A DNA stretch of 64,000 nucleotides from Rhizobium sp. NXC14 (GCF_002117485.1 NZ_CP021030.1:1181001-1245000); one strand, 5' to 3'. Counted from the stretch's first letter, positions 17,566 to 27,051 are shown. Program-made: numbers and translations. The notes: generated from the sequence alone by a model not told the origin.

Positions 17566-19383
17566 ATGAAGACTGCAATATCCTTGGCTGGCGCCGTCGA
17601 GCCGGGCGTGCTCCGCCGTTATGCGAGCGATCAGATGGTAACCCTTGCCAAGCTCGTGGTCGAGAACGCCTTCCAGCCGATCGTCGAAGCCGGCACCGGT
17701 ACGGTTTTCGGTTACGAGTCCCTTATGCGCGGCCAGGAACGCATCGGCTACGACACGCCGGCCGACATTCTCGACCAGGCGCATCGGACCGGCCAGCTGC
17801 TGCAGCTCGAACAGATGGTCGCCAGCCGTGCGCTCGCCAAGTTCGCGACGTTGTCCAATTTCTCCACCTCGACCCTGTTCCTCAATCTCGACGTCCGGCT
17901 GATCCGTGATGGCGAGCGCCTGGTCGAGAGCCTCCTGCAACATTTGCGAACCGCGAATATTCCGCCGTCCTCCATCTGTTTCGAATTCTCCGAACGTTTC
18001 GACAATACCAGCGTGCCGGAATTCGCCGCCCTGGTTTCCACGCTGCGCAAGGCCGGCTTCAAGCTGGCGATCGACGATTTCGGCGTCGGTCACGGCGAGA
18101 TGAAACTGCTTTGCGATCATGCCGTGGATTATCTGAAGATTGACCGCCATTTCGTAGCGGAGATCGACCGCAGCCCGCGCAAGCGCCATCTGCTGAAGAG
18201 CATCGTCAACATCGCCCACGTGCTCGGAACGCGCGTCATCGCCGAAGGCATCGAGACCGAAGCCGAATTCATCGCCTGCCGCGAATATGGTGTCGATCTC
18301 GTCCAGGGCTGGTTCATTTCCCGGCCGACGACGCATATGTCGGAGCTGGCCCCATCCTTTCCGCATCTGCAGGAGCTCGGGAAGAGCAAGCGCGGCAGCC
18401 AGTCGCTCGACGAAATCCTCATCCGCAAGCAGATCGAGCTCTTGCCGACGGTCTACGAAAGCGACAGCATCGACAGCGTCTTCGAACTTTTCCGCCGCAA
18501 TCCGCGCCAGGCCTTTTTTCCCGTCCTCAACGCTAATGACGAGCCGCGCGGCATTATTCATGAGCATCACCTCAAGGAATATATTTATCAGCCCTTCGGC
18601 CGCGACCTCCTGAAGAACAAGATGTACGAGCGCTCAATTTCGCATTTCGTCGAGATGGCGCCGATCGTCGGCCTCCACAGTGATGCCGAACAGCTGATGG
18701 CGATCTTCGCCAATATGGAAGGCAGCAACTGCCTGATCCTGACCGACAATATGCGTTATGCCGGGGTCGTTTCCGCCGCATCGTTGATCAAGGTCATCAA
18801 TGAGAAACAGCTGAAGACTGCCCAGGACCAGAACCCTCTGACTGGCCTGCCGGGCAACCACGCCATCCGTGATTTCATGCGCCAGTCCGGCCGCGACGGC
18901 GATGAGGTCCGGCATTTCTGCTATTGCGACTTCGACAATTTCAAGCCTTTCAACGACGCCTACGGCTTCCATCTCGGTGACCATGCGATCTCGCTGTTTG
19001 CCGCGCTGATGCGCCGCTATTTCTTCGCCGAGCGCCATTTCCTCGGCCATGTCGGCGGCGACGATTTCTTCATCGGCGTCGTCGGCTGGACCAAGGAGGA
19101 GCTGACCGAGATCCTCGACCGGCTGATCAGCGATTTCCACGACGACGTGCTCGATCTTTATTCCGACGAGCACCGCGCCGCCGGGCGCGTCCTCGGCCAC
19201 GACCGCACCGGCGCCGAGGCCCTGTTCCCGCTGATGCGCTGCTCGATCGGCGTTCTCGAGCTGCCGGAAGGCCTCGTCATCCACGATATCAACCGCGTCA
19301 GCGCCGAAATTGCCGTCATCAAGTCGGCCGCCAAGGAGAGTGAGGAGGGCCTCGCCTTCCATTTCCTGGGCGAGGCGAATTGA
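17566..19383 (+). CDS. EAL-CBS-GGDEF cyclic-di-GMP signalling protein
   Basis: A soluble 605-residue protein with the domain order EAL (about 20-265), two CBS motifs (about 285-425) and GGDEF (about 430-600), the reverse of the common order. The EAL part keeps most catalytic positions: E in GYESLMRG, N in FLNLDVRL, the DD of AIDDFGVG, K in YLKIDRHF, E in AEGIET and Q in VQGWF. The GGDEF motif reads GGDDF, replacing the metal-binding Glu by Asp, so cyclase activity is uncertain. The CBS pair suggests control by an adenine nucleotide. No membrane segment. Confidence 0.88.
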   Translation: MKTAISLAGAVEPGVLRRYASDQMVTLAKLVVENAFQPIVEAGTGTVFGYESLMRGQERIGYDTPADILDQAHRTGQLLQLEQMVASRALAKFATLSNFSTSTLFLNLDVRLIRDGERLVESLLQHLRTANIPPSSICFEFSERFDNTSVPEFAALVSTLRKAGFKLAIDDFGVGHGEMKLLCDHAVDYLKIDRHFVAEIDRSPRKRHLLKSIVNIAHVLGTRVIAEGIETEAEFIACREYGVDLVQGWFISRPTTHMSELAPSFPHLQELGKSKRGSQSLDEILIRKQIELLPTVYESDSIDSVFELFRRNPRQAFFPVLNANDEPRGIIHEHHLKEYIYQPFGRDLLKNKMYERSISHFVEMAPIVGLHSDAEQLMAIFANMEGSNCLILTDNMRYAGVVSAASLIKVINEKQLKTAQDQNPLTGLPGNHAIRDFMRQSGRDGDEVRHFCYCDFDNFKPFNDAYGFHLGDHAISLFAALMRRYFFAERHFLGHVGGDDFFIGVVGWTKEELTEILDRLISDFHDDVLDLYSDEHRAAGRVLGHDRTGAEALFPLMRCSIGVLELPEGLVIHDINRVSAEIAVIKSAAKESEEGLAFHFLGEAN

Positions 19384-19424
19384 CGCCCTTGCCGCTTCTA
19401 GCCTTCCCAAGCCGGCCGGGCTGA

Positions 19425-20456
<1,032 letters not shown>

Positions 20457-20499
20457 GGTCAGCTTCGGGCCAGCATTCGTGGGCAAGGTGAAGCTGACC
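20457..20499 (+). terminator. Hairpin after the quinone oxidoreductase
   Basis: GGTCAGCTTC and GAAGCTGACC pair perfectly over 10 bp with a 23-base loop, directly after the stop codon. There is no strong T-run, so it may slow or protect the mRNA end rather than act as an intrinsic terminator. Confidence 0.4.
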
Positions 20500-20617
20500 T
20501 TGGCTGTCTGTGAGTCTCTGGGGTCGTTGAACAGTTGTCTGATCGAAACCCGGCCCCGAAACTGCGCATCATGATGTGGCGTTGCTTGCGCGTTGTACGG
20601 TCCCTACGAGGAATACA

Positions 20618-21397
20618 ATGGCTCTATTCCACGCCTGCCCCATCTGCCGCAGCAGAATCCCGCATTTCGTACCGCTTCCGTGCTATTACATCGACAAGGC
20701 GGTTGAGCACGGCTTTCCCTATCGCATCGATGAATTCGAGACGATCAATCATCAGGCCTATAGCTGCCCCAATTGTCATTCGACCGATCGCGACAGGCTC
20801 TACGCGCTGTTTCTGACGCCGGTGTTCCAGCGGCTCGACCAGGCAAAGGCGGTGCGCTTCCTGGACATTGCGCCGGGCCGGGCATTGAGCTTCTGGCTCA
20901 AGAGCCACCCGCATGTCTTCTACCGCAGCTGCGACATGCATATGCCGGAGGCAGACGACAAGGCTGATATCCATAACCTGCCATATGCCGATGAGAGCTT
21001 CGACTTCGTGCTTTGCTCTCATGTGCTTGAACATGTCGACGATCCGGTGCGAGCCACCGCAGAAATCAGGCGTGTTCTCAAGCAGGACAGCGTGGCTATC
21101 CTGATGGCGCCGATCTGCCTGTCGATCGAAGACACCTATGAAAATCCCGAGGTGACGACACCGGAAGGCCGCTGGGCGCATTTCGGCCAGGACGACCATG
21201 TGCGCATCTTCTCAAGGTCCGGCTTCATCGAAGTGATCCGGCGCGCCGGTTTGGCGGTCCAGCAGATTCCGGTCACCGACTTCCTGACGCTAGACGTCTG
21301 CGATACCTATGGCATCGGCCGCGGCTCCGTTCTCTATCTCGGCGTCAAGCAGGAGGCCATCCAGCAGGAGCCGGAACCAGAGCGCAACGTCGCCTGA
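20618..21397 (+). CDS. Class I SAM-dependent methyltransferase with N-terminal zinc ribbon
   Basis: A 259-residue protein. An N-terminal zinc-ribbon-like part has CPIC and, 40 residues later, CPNC. The methyltransferase domain follows: FLDIAPG as motif I, DIHNLPYADESFDFVLCSHV around the SAM-binding acidic residue, and a DEFDLV-like strand followed by VLEHVDDP. The ATG at 20618 is chosen because it has ACGAGGA upstream and the protein begins MALFHACPICRS. The substrate is not evident; zinc-ribbon methyltransferases of this type often modify glycans or small molecules. A strong terminator follows the stop. Confidence 0.82.
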   Translation: MALFHACPICRSRIPHFVPLPCYYIDKAVEHGFPYRIDEFETINHQAYSCPNCHSTDRDRLYALFLTPVFQRLDQAKAVRFLDIAPGRALSFWLKSHPHVFYRSCDMHMPEADDKADIHNLPYADESFDFVLCSHVLEHVDDPVRATAEIRRVLKQDSVAILMAPICLSIEDTYENPEVTTPEGRWAHFGQDDHVRIFSRSGFIEVIRRAGLAVQQIPVTDFLTLDVCDTYGIGRGSVLYLGVKQEAIQQEPEPERNVA

Positions 21398-21420
21398 GAA
21401 CCAGGAAATCATTCAGTGGT

Positions 21421-21452
21421 GAAAAGGCGCCCCGAGGCCGAGGCGCCTTTTC
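21421..21452 (+). terminator. Rho-independent terminator after the methyltransferase
   Basis: GAAAAGGCGCC and GGCGCCTTTTC form a perfect 11-bp stem around a 10-base loop. The stem ends in a T-run on both strands, so it can work in either direction. Confidence 0.85.
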
Positions 21453-21465
21453 AATTTCACCTGTC

Positions 21466-21819
21466 TAGTCGATCAGCTTGGGGCAGGAGCGCTCGACACC
21501 GTCATCTCCGCCCGCGAGACCGAGACGCTGAAGCGCTATCGCCACGAGCTCGAAAACGCCGGCGACCTGGCCGCGCGTGTCGGGGGCCTGGCTGCGATCC
21601 GCACCCGCGAAGGTTATATGGCCGACAGCTGGTAGAAGGCGGACGGCTCCTTCATGCTGGTTGAAAATCACTGTCCGATCTGCGGCGGCCACCGCCTGCG
21701 CCGGCTTCTGCCGCTCCGAACTCGAAACCTTCCGCGCCGTGCTCGGCGCCGACGTCGAGCGCAGCGAACATATCCTCACCGGCGCCCGCCGCTGCGCCTA
21801 TCGCATCACGGCGCGGTAA
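21466..21819 (+). pseudogene. Remnant of a SufR/DeoR-like Fe-S regulator (C-terminal half only)
   Basis: Only the C-terminal half of a metal-binding HTH regulator is recognisable. One frame reads SARETETLKRYRHELENAG and then runs into an in-frame TAG (21633-21635) just after GYMADSW. Past the stop the same frame gives VENHCPIC. A one-base shift is then needed to continue with CAGFCRSELETFRAVLG and GARRCAYRI, ending at TAA 21819. The order of cysteines (CPIC, C, C, C) matches iron-sulfur regulators such as SufR. The DNA-binding domain is missing. Three lesions (loss of the N-terminus, nonsense codon, frameshift) make it a pseudogene. Confidence 0.75.
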
Positions 21820-21858
21820 GCCTTGGCGATTGAAGCGGGCGTGTGCCCTGTGCCCCAC

Positions 21859-23070
21859 TCAGGCCGGCTGCCGCGCCTGCCGCCTGCTGCTTTCCAGATG
21901 GAGCAACGCTCCGATCGCCGCGAGACCCGCGCCGGCGCCGACGAAGGCGGTGCCGGAATAATCGGTCAGCGATGTGCCGAAGGCGAAGAGCCCGGCGGCG
22001 ATGCCGGTGCCGATGAAGGTATTGAGCGAGAGCAGGGAGGTTCCGAGCCCTGGCCGGTCGGCGATCAGGTCCTGCAGATAGGTGATCGGGACGCTGAGGA
22101 TTGCCGCCGCCCCGCAGGCATTGACGAGCAGCAGCGCATAGATGTGCCAGGGCGCGGAAGCAAATCCGAGCAGCAGCAGGTAGGCGCAGTAGATGAGCGC
22201 GCCGAAGGCGAGCACATGCGCGGTGCGGAAGCGCCGCTGCGCCATGCCCCACATCATCATGAACGGCATTTCGAGAAGGGCCGTCAGCCCGGCGATGAAT
22301 CCGACATCGGCGACGTTTCCGCCCGCCGCACGTGTGATGATCAGCGGCAGAAGCATGCCGTTCAGCCGCTGCAGCGCGAAGAGCAACGACATGATCATGA
22401 CGCGGATCAGCACCTTCGGCATGAAGATCCGTTTCAGCGAAGCGAGGAAACCCACCGGATCGGTAGCAGGGCCGGCGCTGCCGTTGCCGGGGGCGAAGAA
22501 GAAATACAGGCAGAAGCAGGTGCAACTGGCGAGTGCCGCGATGCCATAGGCCGGCGTCATCGATGGCGAATTGACCAGATAAAGGCCGATCAGCCCCGGC
22601 GCCAGCGCCCAAGAGCCGGAAAACAACGCCCGCACCGTCGCCGTCACCGCTGCGCCCTCGCCACGCTCCATCTGGTTGGTCCTGGCGCGAAGGCTGGCGA
22701 AGAGCAGCGAATAGGTGGAGCCGCTCATCGGCACCAGCAGCAGCGTCGAAAAGATAAAGATTGCCGGGCTGTGAATGATCGCGATCGACCCGAAGCCGAG
22801 CATGCCGGCGACCGAAAGCCCCAGCACCAGCGGCCGGCGCTCCTTCAGTCTGTCCGACCAGATGCCGAGCGTCAGACTCGTCGCAACGTTGACGATCGCC
22901 GAGAAGAACACCAGCGCCGAATAGGCGCCGTTGCTTAAGCCCAGTTCGTTGATCCCGATGATCGACTGGTAAGGCACGGTCGAGGCATAGGTAAAGGCAA
23001 GCGCGACGAGCGTTACGGCGGGAATGCGGATCCTGTTGTCGCGCAGGATGAGGGAGAAGCTGGATGGCAT
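21859..23070 (-). CDS. MFS transporter, sugar-efflux (Set)-like
   Basis: A major facilitator of 403 residues with about 12 membrane helices. The loop DRLKERRPLVLG matches the MFS A-motif region after helix 2, and the segment RTNQMERGEGAAVTATVRAL with FSGSW resembles sugar efflux transporters of the SetA/B group. The start is set at ATG 23070 (MPSSFSLILRDN) rather than an in-frame GTG at 23112. The substrate is not known. It is convergent with the pseudogene at 21466 and has a repeat-rich non-coding region upstream. Confidence 0.85.
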   Translation of the reverse strand: MPSSFSLILRDNRIRIPAVTLVALAFTYASTVPYQSIIGINELGLSNGAYSALVFFSAIVNVATSLTLGIWSDRLKERRPLVLGLSVAGMLGFGSIAIIHSPAIFIFSTLLLVPMSGSTYSLLFASLRARTNQMERGEGAAVTATVRALFSGSWALAPGLIGLYLVNSPSMTPAYGIAALASCTCFCLYFFFAPGNGSAGPATDPVGFLASLKRIFMPKVLIRVMIMSLLFALQRLNGMLLPLIITRAAGGNVADVGFIAGLTALLEMPFMMMWGMAQRRFRTAHVLAFGALIYCAYLLLLGFASAPWHIYALLLVNACGAAAILSVPITYLQDLIADRPGLGTSLLSLNTFIGTGIAAGLFAFGTSLTDYSGTAFVGAGAGLAAIGALLHLESSRRQARQPA

Positions 23071-23216
23071 GGGGGCGGTTCCTGATGCACCACTCTTAGC
23101 CGGATCGCACACGCCGGAGAAACGATAGTTTTCGATCGCATGCGTCAGCTTCTGTGATGGGTATCGGCATGACGTGATGGCCGTCCGACGGAGCTGCCAG
23201 GTCGAGCTCCGGCTGG

Positions 23217-23237
23217 TTCCAGGCTCAAGGCCTGGAA
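23217..23237. repeat. Short dispersed palindrome, copy 1
   Basis: TTCCAGGC and GCCTGGAA pair perfectly around TCAAG. The flanks (GG before, TGACGG after) are shared with copies 2 and 3 in the same spacer. Confidence 0.7.
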
Positions 23238-23414
23238 TGACGGAGGATAGGGGGTCGACCGACAGAAAGCGCGACTGCCCTGCGGAGCATTCGTGCTACA
23301 CTTTTTACTCCGCCGTACGTCGAGCATTTGCCGGAGAAGCCCACCCCGCACTCCGTCCTGCTCGGGCTGGACCCGAGCATCCACGCTGGCCCGATCTGTG
23401 ACGGCCATCGATAC

Positions 23415-23429
23415 CAGGCTCAAGGCCTG
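23415..23429. repeat. Short dispersed palindrome, copy 2
   Basis: CAGGC and GCCTG around TCAAG, followed by AGATGAGG. The core is identical to copy 1 with shorter arms. Confidence 0.6.
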
Positions 23430-23651
23430 AGATGAGGAAATCTGTAGGTCGCTTCGGTGCAAATGCGCCATGCCCCGGCCGGTTGACTCTACCCATCTTC
23501 TGCTCTTAGTGCTCGCCAGGGTTGATAGTGGCGGTGTGCTGCGGAAAATTGTCGTCGAAAGGCAACAAGCGCGGAAGCCTCCCCACTCTCTCTTACCATC
23601 CGGCTTGCTCGGCCCGATGCCAGCATCCATGTTGATTTTCATCGGCCATGG

Positions 23652-23674
23652 ATCCCAGGGTCGAAGCCTGGGAT
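23652..23674. repeat. Short dispersed palindrome, copy 3
   Basis: ATCCCAGG and CCTGGGAT around GTCGAAG, followed by GATGG. It is a diverged version of copies 1 and 2. Confidence 0.65.
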
Positions 23675-23822
23675 GATGGAATGTGAGGGAAAGTCTCTGC
23701 CAAACATCGTCGGCGCCGCCGTCAGCAGGAGCCCGCGCAGCCACAAAACAGGCCACCCCGTTGGCTTTCGCGCCCCGACGCGTTATGCCTGCCGCATCCC
23801 GCCAGCATTCGGATGAGAGCCC

Positions 23823-24830
23823 ATGACCAATCCCGTCACCGTCGAAGTTACCCGCGGCCTGCTCGTCGAAAGCCGTCATCGTGGCGCGGTGGCGGTCGTC
23901 GATGGCGACGGCAAGCTTGTCTTCTCGCTCGGCGACATCGACGCCGCCGTCTTCCCACGCTCGGCCTGCAAGGCGATGCAGGCGCTGCCGCTCGTCGAGA
24001 GCGGTGCGGCCGATGCCTATGGCTTCAGTGATAAGGAGCTGGCGCTCGCCTGCGCCTCGCATAGTGGCGAGGACGAACATGTGGCGCTTGCCGCCTCGAT
24101 GCTGTCGCGTGCCGGCCGCAATGCCGAAGCGCTGGAATGCGGCGCCCACTGGTCGATGAATCAGAAAGTCCTGATCCATCAGGCCCGCACGCTCGCCGCA
24201 CCGACGGCGCTGCACAACAATTGCTCGGGGAAGCACGCCGGTTTCATCTGCGCCTGCTGCCACCACGATATCGACCCGAAGGGTTATGTCGGCTACGAGC
24301 ACCCGCTGCAGGTCGAGATCCGAGCAGTGATGGAAAGCCTGACCGGCGCCGTGCTCGGCGCCGAGAGCTGCGGCACCGACGGCTGCTCCATCCCGACCTA
24401 TGCCGTGCCTTTGCGCAGCCTGGCCCACGGCTTTGCCAAAATGGCGACCGGCATCGGCCTGGAACCCTTGCGCGCCAAAGCATCCCGCCGCCTGATCGAG
24501 GCCTGCATGGCCGAGCCCTTCTATGTCGCCGGCTCCGGCCGCGCCTGCACGAAACTGATGCAGATCGCTCCCGGTCGCATCTTCGTCAAGACAGGCGCCG
24601 AGGGTGTCTTCTGCGCCGCAATCCCGGAAAAGGGCGTCGCCATCGCGCTCAAATGCGAGGATGGCGCCACTCGCGCCGCCGAGGCCATGGTGGCGGCCAC
24701 ACTCGCCCGCTTCTTCGAGACGGAAGAGACGGTGCATGCCGCGCTGATGGGCTTTGCCGCAACCGCGATGCGCAATTGGAACGGCATCCATGTCGGCGAT
24801 ATCAGCGCGACCTCCGTCTTCTCGGCATGA
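23823..24830 (+). CDS. L-asparaginase, R. etli type (class 3)
   Basis: Cytosolic asparaginase of 335 residues that hydrolyses asparagine to aspartate and ammonia. It is unlike the E. coli enzymes and matches the Rhizobium etli ReAV/ReAIV family. The two S-x-x-K-like elements and zinc ligands line up with an offset of one from ReAV numbering as I recall it: Ser47 and Lys50 in RSACK, Ser79 in CASHSGE, Cys134 and Lys137 in NNCSGKHAG, Asp186 and Cys188 in GTDGCS. In R. etli such enzymes let cells use asparagine as a carbon and nitrogen source. It is a single gene, convergent with a DeoR regulator. Confidence 0.9.
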   Translation: MTNPVTVEVTRGLLVESRHRGAVAVVDGDGKLVFSLGDIDAAVFPRSACKAMQALPLVESGAADAYGFSDKELALACASHSGEDEHVALAASMLSRAGRNAEALECGAHWSMNQKVLIHQARTLAAPTALHNNCSGKHAGFICACCHHDIDPKGYVGYEHPLQVEIRAVMESLTGAVLGAESCGTDGCSIPTYAVPLRSLAHGFAKMATGIGLEPLRAKASRRLIEACMAEPFYVAGSGRACTKLMQIAPGRIFVKTGAEGVFCAAIPEKGVAIALKCEDGATRAAEAMVAATLARFFETEETVHAALMGFAATAMRNWNGIHVGDISATSVFSA

Positions 24831-24888
24831 TGCCGAAAACTGCGCACGGTTTTCGCACGCCATCGAGCCCTGACTTTTCTGCGCAGGG

Positions 24889-25644
24889 TTACGCTGCAGC
24901 GATCGTGCCGTTGAGATCGCGATAGGGCTTCAGCCGCTCGGCCGGCATCTCGGCCGGCACGATCAGTCCCGCCACCTCGGCAATGCCGAGCACCGGGCAG
25001 GGCGAGACCAGATCGAATTTCTCCTCCGTCAGCAGCACATGCGTTTCGGCCGCGCAGCGGGCGATATGCCGCTTGATCGCCGCTTCCTCGAAATCGCCGG
25101 TGGAGAGCCCGTGCACGGGATGGGCGGCGGTGACGCCGAGGAAGAACAGGTCGGGGCGCAGCTGCGAAATCGCCGCCATCGCCGCGGCCCCCACCGCCAC
25201 CATCGAATGTTTGTAGAGCCGACCGCCGGCCAGGATCACCTCGACCGTGGGATGGTGCTCGAGCTCGGCAGCGATCGTCGGACTGTGGGTGGCGACCGTC
25301 AGCGCCATGTCGCGCGGCAAATGCCGGGCGATTTCGGCGGTCGTCGTGCCGCCGTCGAGGAAGATCATCTGCCCCGGCCTGACCATCGCGGCCGCCGCGG
25401 CTCCGAGCCGCGACTTGATTTCGGACGAGACGCTGCGCCGCGCCGTGAAATCCGGCAGCTCCGGTGCCAGCGGCATCGCACCGCCATGCACGCGTTTCAA
25501 GAGTCCCTCCGCCGCCATTTCCCTGAGGTCCCGCCGGATCGTGTCTTCCGAAAGCGAAAAATCCTCGGCGACACGCTTGGCGATCACTTGGCCGTCGCGG
25601 CGCAAGATGTCGAGAATCAAGGTCTTGCGCTGCGTCGTCAGCAT
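24889..25644 (-). CDS. DeoR family transcriptional regulator
   Basis: A 251-residue sugar-type regulator. The N-terminal HTH is RKTLILDILRRDGQVIAKRV with LSEDTIRRDLREMAAEG, and the sugar-phosphate-binding domain has FLDGGTTTAEIARHLP and HGLSTGDFEEAAIKR. The ATG at 25644 (MLTTQRKTL) is chosen over a longer frame from 25758 because DeoR proteins start close to the HTH. DeoR proteins usually sense phosphorylated sugars. It is divergent from the DUF4406-like gene across a 140-bp spacer that has CACGAAA-type repeats, a likely site of its binding. Confidence 0.88.
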   Translation of the reverse strand: MLTTQRKTLILDILRRDGQVIAKRVAEDFSLSEDTIRRDLREMAAEGLLKRVHGGAMPLAPELPDFTARRSVSSEIKSRLGAAAAAMVRPGQMIFLDGGTTTAEIARHLPRDMALTVATHSPTIAAELEHHPTVEVILAGGRLYKHSMVAVGAAAMAAISQLRPDLFFLGVTAAHPVHGLSTGDFEEAAIKRHIARCAAETHVLLTEEKFDLVSPCPVLGIAEVAGLIVPAEMPAERLKPYRDLNGTIAAA

Positions 25645-25784
25645 TGTGTCTCCGCACGAAAGTTCACGAGATGGCATGGTATTCCACGAAATGACTCGAC
25701 ATTCAAGAAATATCGTGCATTTTCGGGAAATCCCGTGCATGAAGCCGGGAGTGCTCACGCAAAAGCGGAGCGATGGAGTGGACC
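25645..25784. promoter_or_regulatory. Divergent spacer with repeated CACGAAA / CGTGCAT motifs
   Basis: Within 140 bp there are CACGAAA twice, a CACGA between them, and CGTGCAT twice flanking TTTCGGGAAATCC. Clusters of TTTCG/CGAAA half-sites are common in DeoR-type operators of alphaproteobacteria. This is a candidate operator region for the DeoR regulator. Confidence 0.35.
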
Positions 25785-26141
25785 ATGTTGATATTGATTG
25801 CCGGGCCTTATCGGTCCGGAACGGGCGACGACCCCGAAAGAATGGCCGCCAACCTGAAGCGGCTGGAAGAACCCTCTCACGCCTTGTTCAAGGCCGGCCA
25901 TGTACCGATGATCGGCGAGTGGGTGGCCCTGCCGATCTGGCATGCCGCCGGCGGCAGATCGGTCGGTGACGCGCTCTACGAGGAAATCTTCCATCCAGTC
26001 GCCGGCCGGCTGCTGCAGCTCTGCGAGGGCGTGCTGCGTCTGCCCGGCGATTCCAAGGGCGCCGACAACGACGTGCGCATCGCCAGAGAACGCGGCATCC
26101 CGGTCTGGCACCGGCTGGAAGACGTGCCGGGCTGCGGGTGA
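25785..26141 (+). CDS. DUF4406 / nucleoside deoxyribosyltransferase-like protein
   Basis: A small protein of 118 residues starting MLILIAGPYRSGTGDDP, with the IAGPYRSG strand-loop characteristic of nucleoside 2-deoxyribosyltransferase-like folds. GEWVALPIW and ADNDVRIARERGIPVWH later in the chain fit the same fold. ATG 25785 is preferred because it has GGAG eight bases upstream; an ATG four codons earlier is possible. The fold suggests cleavage or transfer of a glycosidic bond on a nucleoside-like compound, but no substrate can be named. It is divergent from a DeoR regulator, which may control it. Confidence 0.72.
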   Translation: MLILIAGPYRSGTGDDPERMAANLKRLEEPSHALFKAGHVPMIGEWVALPIWHAAGGRSVGDALYEEIFHPVAGRLLQLCEGVLRLPGDSKGADNDVRIARERGIPVWHRLEDVPGCG

Positions 26142-26150
26142 GTGGGGTTG

Positions 26151-26268
26151 CCCCTCACCTTGTCCCTCTCCCGTTCTGACGGGGAGAGCCGGTGGGGGAC
26201 GGAGAGGGTGCGGCATATCCCTTCTCCCCGTCAAAACGGGGAGAAGGTGGCGGCAGCCGGATGAGGGG
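26151..26268. repeat. RIME-like palindromic repeat, copy B
   Basis: Ends are CCCCTCACC and GGATGAGGGG. Two hairpins, CTCTCCCGTTCT with ACGGGGAGAG and CTTCTCCCCG with CGGGGAGAAG, flank the core GCGGCATATCC. It lies between the DUF4406-like gene and the GST gene. Confidence 0.75.
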
Positions 26269-26370
26269 CGGCGGCAAGGCAGGGCGGCAATTGCCCACGA
26301 ACCGCCATCTCCCTGGTTCCTGCGCACTAATCCGCGCGCTATAAGACGTGCCGAAACGGAGTCGAGAGCC

Positions 26371-26991
26371 ATGCTGACATTATACTACGCGTCCGGAACC
26401 TGTGCGCTTGCAAGCCTGATCGCCCTGGAAGAATCCGGCCTTGCCTTCGAAACGCAAAAGCTCAGCTTCCGTGATGGCGAGCAGCGTTCGCCGGACTATC
26501 TGAAGATCAATCCGAAGGGAAGGGTGCCGGCGCTCGTCACCGAGCGCGGCGTGCTGACGGAAACGCCGGCCATCCTCGGCTTCATCGCCGAAAGCGCCCC
26601 GGCCGCGAAGCTCGCGCCGCTCGGCGATGCCTTCGAAATGGCGCGGCTGCAATCCTTCAACAGCTATCTCTGCTCGACCGTGCATGTGAACCATGCCCAT
26701 CGCCCGCGTGGCTCCCGCTGGGCCGACGAGCCGGCGGCACTCGAGGCGATGAAGGCCAAGGTACCGCAGAATATGGCCGATTGCTTCACACTGATCGAAG
26801 AGAAGATGTTCGAAGGCCCGTGGGTGATGGGAGAGACCTATTCGCTTGCCGATCCCTATCTCTTTGTCATGACCGACTGGCTGCCATCCGACGGCGTCGA
26901 TCCCGCCCGCTTTGCAAAGGTCAGCGACCATCACGCCCGCATGCTGCAGCGCCCCGCCGTCCAGCGGGCGCTGGTCTATGACCGGGGCTGA
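26371..26991 (+). CDS. Glutathione S-transferase (beta-class like)
   Basis: A 206-residue GST. The thioredoxin-fold N-terminus MLTLYYASGTCALASLIALE has a cysteine at position 11 that corresponds to Cys10 of beta-class enzymes, and NPKGRVPALVTE provides the cis-proline that binds glutathione. The alpha-helical C-terminal domain follows, with YSLADPYLFV. It conjugates or reduces with glutathione in the cytosol; the electrophile is unknown. The ATG at 26371 begins at the conserved strand. Confidence 0.88.
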   Translation: MLTLYYASGTCALASLIALEESGLAFETQKLSFRDGEQRSPDYLKINPKGRVPALVTERGVLTETPAILGFIAESAPAAKLAPLGDAFEMARLQSFNSYLCSTVHVNHAHRPRGSRWADEPAALEAMKAKVPQNMADCFTLIEEKMFEGPWVMGETYSLADPYLFVMTDWLPSDGVDPARFAKVSDHHARMLQRPAVQRALVYDRG

Positions 26992-27051
26992 TCCGCCCTG
27001 AGATGTTAAAACCCGTCTGTGATGCGGGGCCGGTCGTAGCCGCCCCTGCAC

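Larger units (their letters stand above)
23071..23822. other. 752-bp non-coding region with dispersed palindromes
   Basis: No convincing gene is present between the MFS transporter and the asparaginase. The region carries three short palindromes of one family (listed separately) and a further inverted repeat, GCTCGGG with CCCGAGC, near 23360. It is one of the longest non-coding stretches in the window and looks like a landing place for repeated elements. Confidence 0.6.

Noticed and set aside
21466..21819. An intact small regulator gene
   Set aside because: The in-frame TAG, missing N-terminus and frame change show that it is a remnant.
23174..23676. Several short open frames in the repeat-rich spacer
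   Set aside because: They run through palindromes and have no ribosome binding sites or protein-like composition.
23145..24863. 572-codon open frame on the minus strand
   Set aside because: Shadow of the asparaginase gene and the repeat-rich spacer; no protein-like composition.
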